NCBI GenBank assembly: GCA_030428025.1
Contig: JAUIBJ010000150.1
Location: forward strand, 1 to 7,520
Length of the DNA: 7,520 nucleotides
Direction of reading: 5' to 3'
Origin: Alphaproteobacteria bacterium
Lineage (GTDB): Bacteria; Pseudomonadota; Alphaproteobacteria; Rhodobacterales; Rhodobacteraceae
Shown: one piece after another, positions 6,293 to 7,520 of the stretch
How the letters are laid out: each line of letters starts with the position of its first letter
How positions within the stretch are numbered: the stretch's first letter is position 1
Position numbers and translations under genes: made by a program
Notes under the pieces: model-generated
Databases searched by the model: none
What the model was told of the DNA's origin: nothing
The model's input: only the letters and a program-made list of their open reading frames with translations

Positions 6293-6402
6293 TGCATGTT
6301 TCTCCCCATAGGTTGCGGTTTCGGTATACGGTATGATCTGAACGGGGGATTTCAACTCTGCCGTTCGGCCCGAGGCGGCCGCGGACGAAGAAGGACGACG
6401 CG
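6293..6402. promoter_or_regulatory. Divergent mop / MOT1 promoter region with CGGT repeats
   Basis: This 110-base gap is visibly poorer in GC than the genes around it and must hold the start signals for mop (-) and the MOT1-type gene (+). A tandem of CGGTTT, CGGTATA and CGGTATG occupies 6316-6335, a near 7-base period centred on a GTATAC palindrome. TATGAT (6332-6337) is a fair -10 for the + direction but has no convincing -35 at 16-18 bases. The + gene has GAAGAAGGA ending at 6395 as ribosome site. I see no ModE-type Mo-box (ATCGNTATATA-N6-TATATAACGAT). Confidence 0.45.
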
Positions 6403-7520
6403 ATGAGCGACGATGCGACAGGCCGGTTCCGCTTCGACCTGCGCGAACTGAACGGCGCGCTCGGCGATCTGGGCACGCTTTTGCCGCTGACGATCGGGGC
6501 GATTGCGCTGGCCGGTCTGTCGGCGCCGCAGGTTCTGCTGGGTTTCGCGCTGTTCTATATCGCCACAGGCCTGATCTACGGTCTGCCGGTGCCGGTGCAA
6601 CCGATGAAGGCCATCGCCGCAGTGCTGCTGGTGAGCGAGGTCACGCCCGCCTCCGTGGCATTGAGCGGCGTGCTGATCGGGGCCGCGCTTCTGCTGCTCG
6701 GGGGCAGCGGGCTGATCGACCGGATCGCCCGTCTGGTCCCGCAATCCGTGCTGGCGGGGCTACAGCTCGGGCTGGGGCTAGCCCTTGGATGGATCGCGTT
6801 GGGTCTGATGGCCGACCAGCCGCTTGTAGGGGCGCTGTCGCTGGGGCTGGCGGCGGCGTGTCTGCGGCTGGGAACGCATGCCGCGCTGGCCACGATCCTT
6901 TTCGGCGTCGTCGTGGGGCAGGTTCTGGGGCATGACGCCCTTCCGGACCTGACCGCCGGGGCGCCGGGCGGCTGGCCGGTGCCTGTCCCCACGGCCGATG
7001 ACCTGCGCGTCGCGGTGACCGAACTGGCCCTGCCGCAACTGGCGCTGACCCTGACCAATGCCGTTGTCCTGACCGCGCTGGTCGCGCAGGACAGCTTTGG
7101 CGCTCGTGCCGCCCGGGTGACGCCACGCCGTCTCTGCCTGACATCCGGCGCGGCCAACCTGCTGTTGTCTCCCCTTGGCGCCCTGCCCATGTGCCACGGC
7201 GCCGGGGGCGTGGCCGCGCATCGTCGCTTCGGGGCGCGCAGCGGCGGCGCACCGTTGATGCTGGGCGCGGGTCTTCTCTGTCTGGCGCTGCTGCCGGACG
7301 ACCTGCAACGCATGGCCCTGTCTGCGGTGCCCGCCGCCACCCTCGGGGCGCTTCTGCTGATCGCCGCGGCCGAACTCGCCACCAGCCGCCGGCTGTTCGA
7401 CGCCATGCCCTCCTGCCGACCGGTGATTGCGCTGACCGCGGTGGCGACCGTGGCCGGAAACCCGCTGATCGGGCTGGTGGCGGGAACGCTGGCCGAGATC
7501 CTGCGCAAGGCCATTCTGGC
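6403..7520 (+). CDS. MOT1-family sulfate/molybdate permease, 3' end outside window
   Basis: Polytopic inner-membrane permease of the MOT1 family, expected to take up molybdate without ATP. 372 residues are visible with no stop before the right edge, so it is nearly complete but truncated by the window. Recognisable family blocks: ELNGALGDLGTLLPL at 15-29, the PVPVQPMKAIAA block near 62-73, and LPMCHGAGG at 261-269. About ten hydrophobic segments can be traced, with a polar loop near residues 180-207. Start: ATG 6403 with GAAGAAGGA ending 7 bases upstream. It diverges from mop, sharing a 110-base control region. Plant and algal MOT1 proteins are established high-affinity molybdate transporters; bacterial relatives are usually annotated as putative sulfate/molybdate transporters, so molybdate specificity here rests on family plus neighbours. 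Sulfate is the main alternative. Confidence 0.92.
   Translation, partial: MSDDATGRFRFDLRELNGALGDLGTLLPLTIGAIALAGLSAPQVLLGFALFYIATGLIYGLPVPVQPMKAIAAVLLVSEVTPASVALSGVLIGAALLLLGGSGLIDRIARLVPQSVLAGLQLGLGLALGWIALGLMADQPLVGALSLGLAAACLRLGTHAALATILFGVVVGQVLGHDALPDLTAGAPGGWPVPVPTADDLRVAVTELALPQLALTLTNAVVLTALVAQDSFGARAARVTPRRLCLTSGAANLLLSPLGALPMCHGAGGVAAHRRFGARSGGAPLMLGAGLLCLALLPDDLQRMALSAVPAATLGALLLIAAAELATSRRLFDAMPSCRPVIALTAVATVAGNPLIGLVAGTLAEILRKAIL

Noticed and set aside
6293..6402. ModE/MopB Mo-box
   Set aside because: No inverted TATATA half-sites with 6-base spacing are present on either strand.
1..7520. CRISPR arrays, insertion sequences, tRNA or rRNA genes
   Set aside because: No regularly spaced repeats, transposase motifs, terminal repeats or RNA gene signatures were seen.

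Overview
The base composition (very GC-rich, GC-biased third codon positions) and the gene types suggest an alphaproteobacterium, most likely a member of the Rhodobacterales/Rhodobacteraceae. This is inferred from style and content only, because the window has no rRNA or other phylogenetic marker. Nearly all of it is coding and seven genes are supported. Six are on the + strand. One, a small molbindin, is on the - strand. The last + gene runs off the right edge.

Layout. Positions 1-261 hold no gene I can support. 262-1152 encodes an epoxide-hydrolase/dehalogenase-like alpha/beta hydrolase with a probable TTG start. The 114-base gap after it carries the clearest regulatory site in the window: a MerR-family, CueR/HmrR-type copper promoter with a 19-bp spacer and its operator dyad. 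That promoter reads into a two-gene copper module: a Tat-exported multicopper oxidase (1267-2655) and a Tat-like exported DUF411/CopG-type copper-binding protein (2699-3148).

The right half is an oxyanion (molybdate/tungstate) module. A BtuF-fold periplasmic binding protein (3281-4309), a FecCD/BtuC-type permease (4306-5304) and an ABC ATPase (5304-6128) are joined by ATGA and TGATG overlaps and must form one operon. By fold alone they could carry ferric siderophore, cobalamin or molybdate. The neighbours favour molybdate/tungstate: a 69-residue Mop/TOBE molbindin (6292-6083, - strand) overlaps the ATPase gene tail to tail, and a MOT1-family molybdate permease (6403 to beyond 7520) diverges from mop across a 110-base AT-richer gap. 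The working model is high-affinity import by a MolABC-like transporter, a second ATP-independent route through the MOT1-type permease, and cytoplasmic storage or buffering by Mop.

The points most worth a second look are the MolABC-like + Mop + MOT1 combination with no recognisable ModABC or ModE box, the 46-bp overlap of the ATPase and mop genes, the CueR-type promoter with an extra 9-bp inverted repeat over its -35, and the placing of a copper-defence operon beside a molybdenum-uptake operon (copper is known to interfere with molybdenum cofactor assembly).
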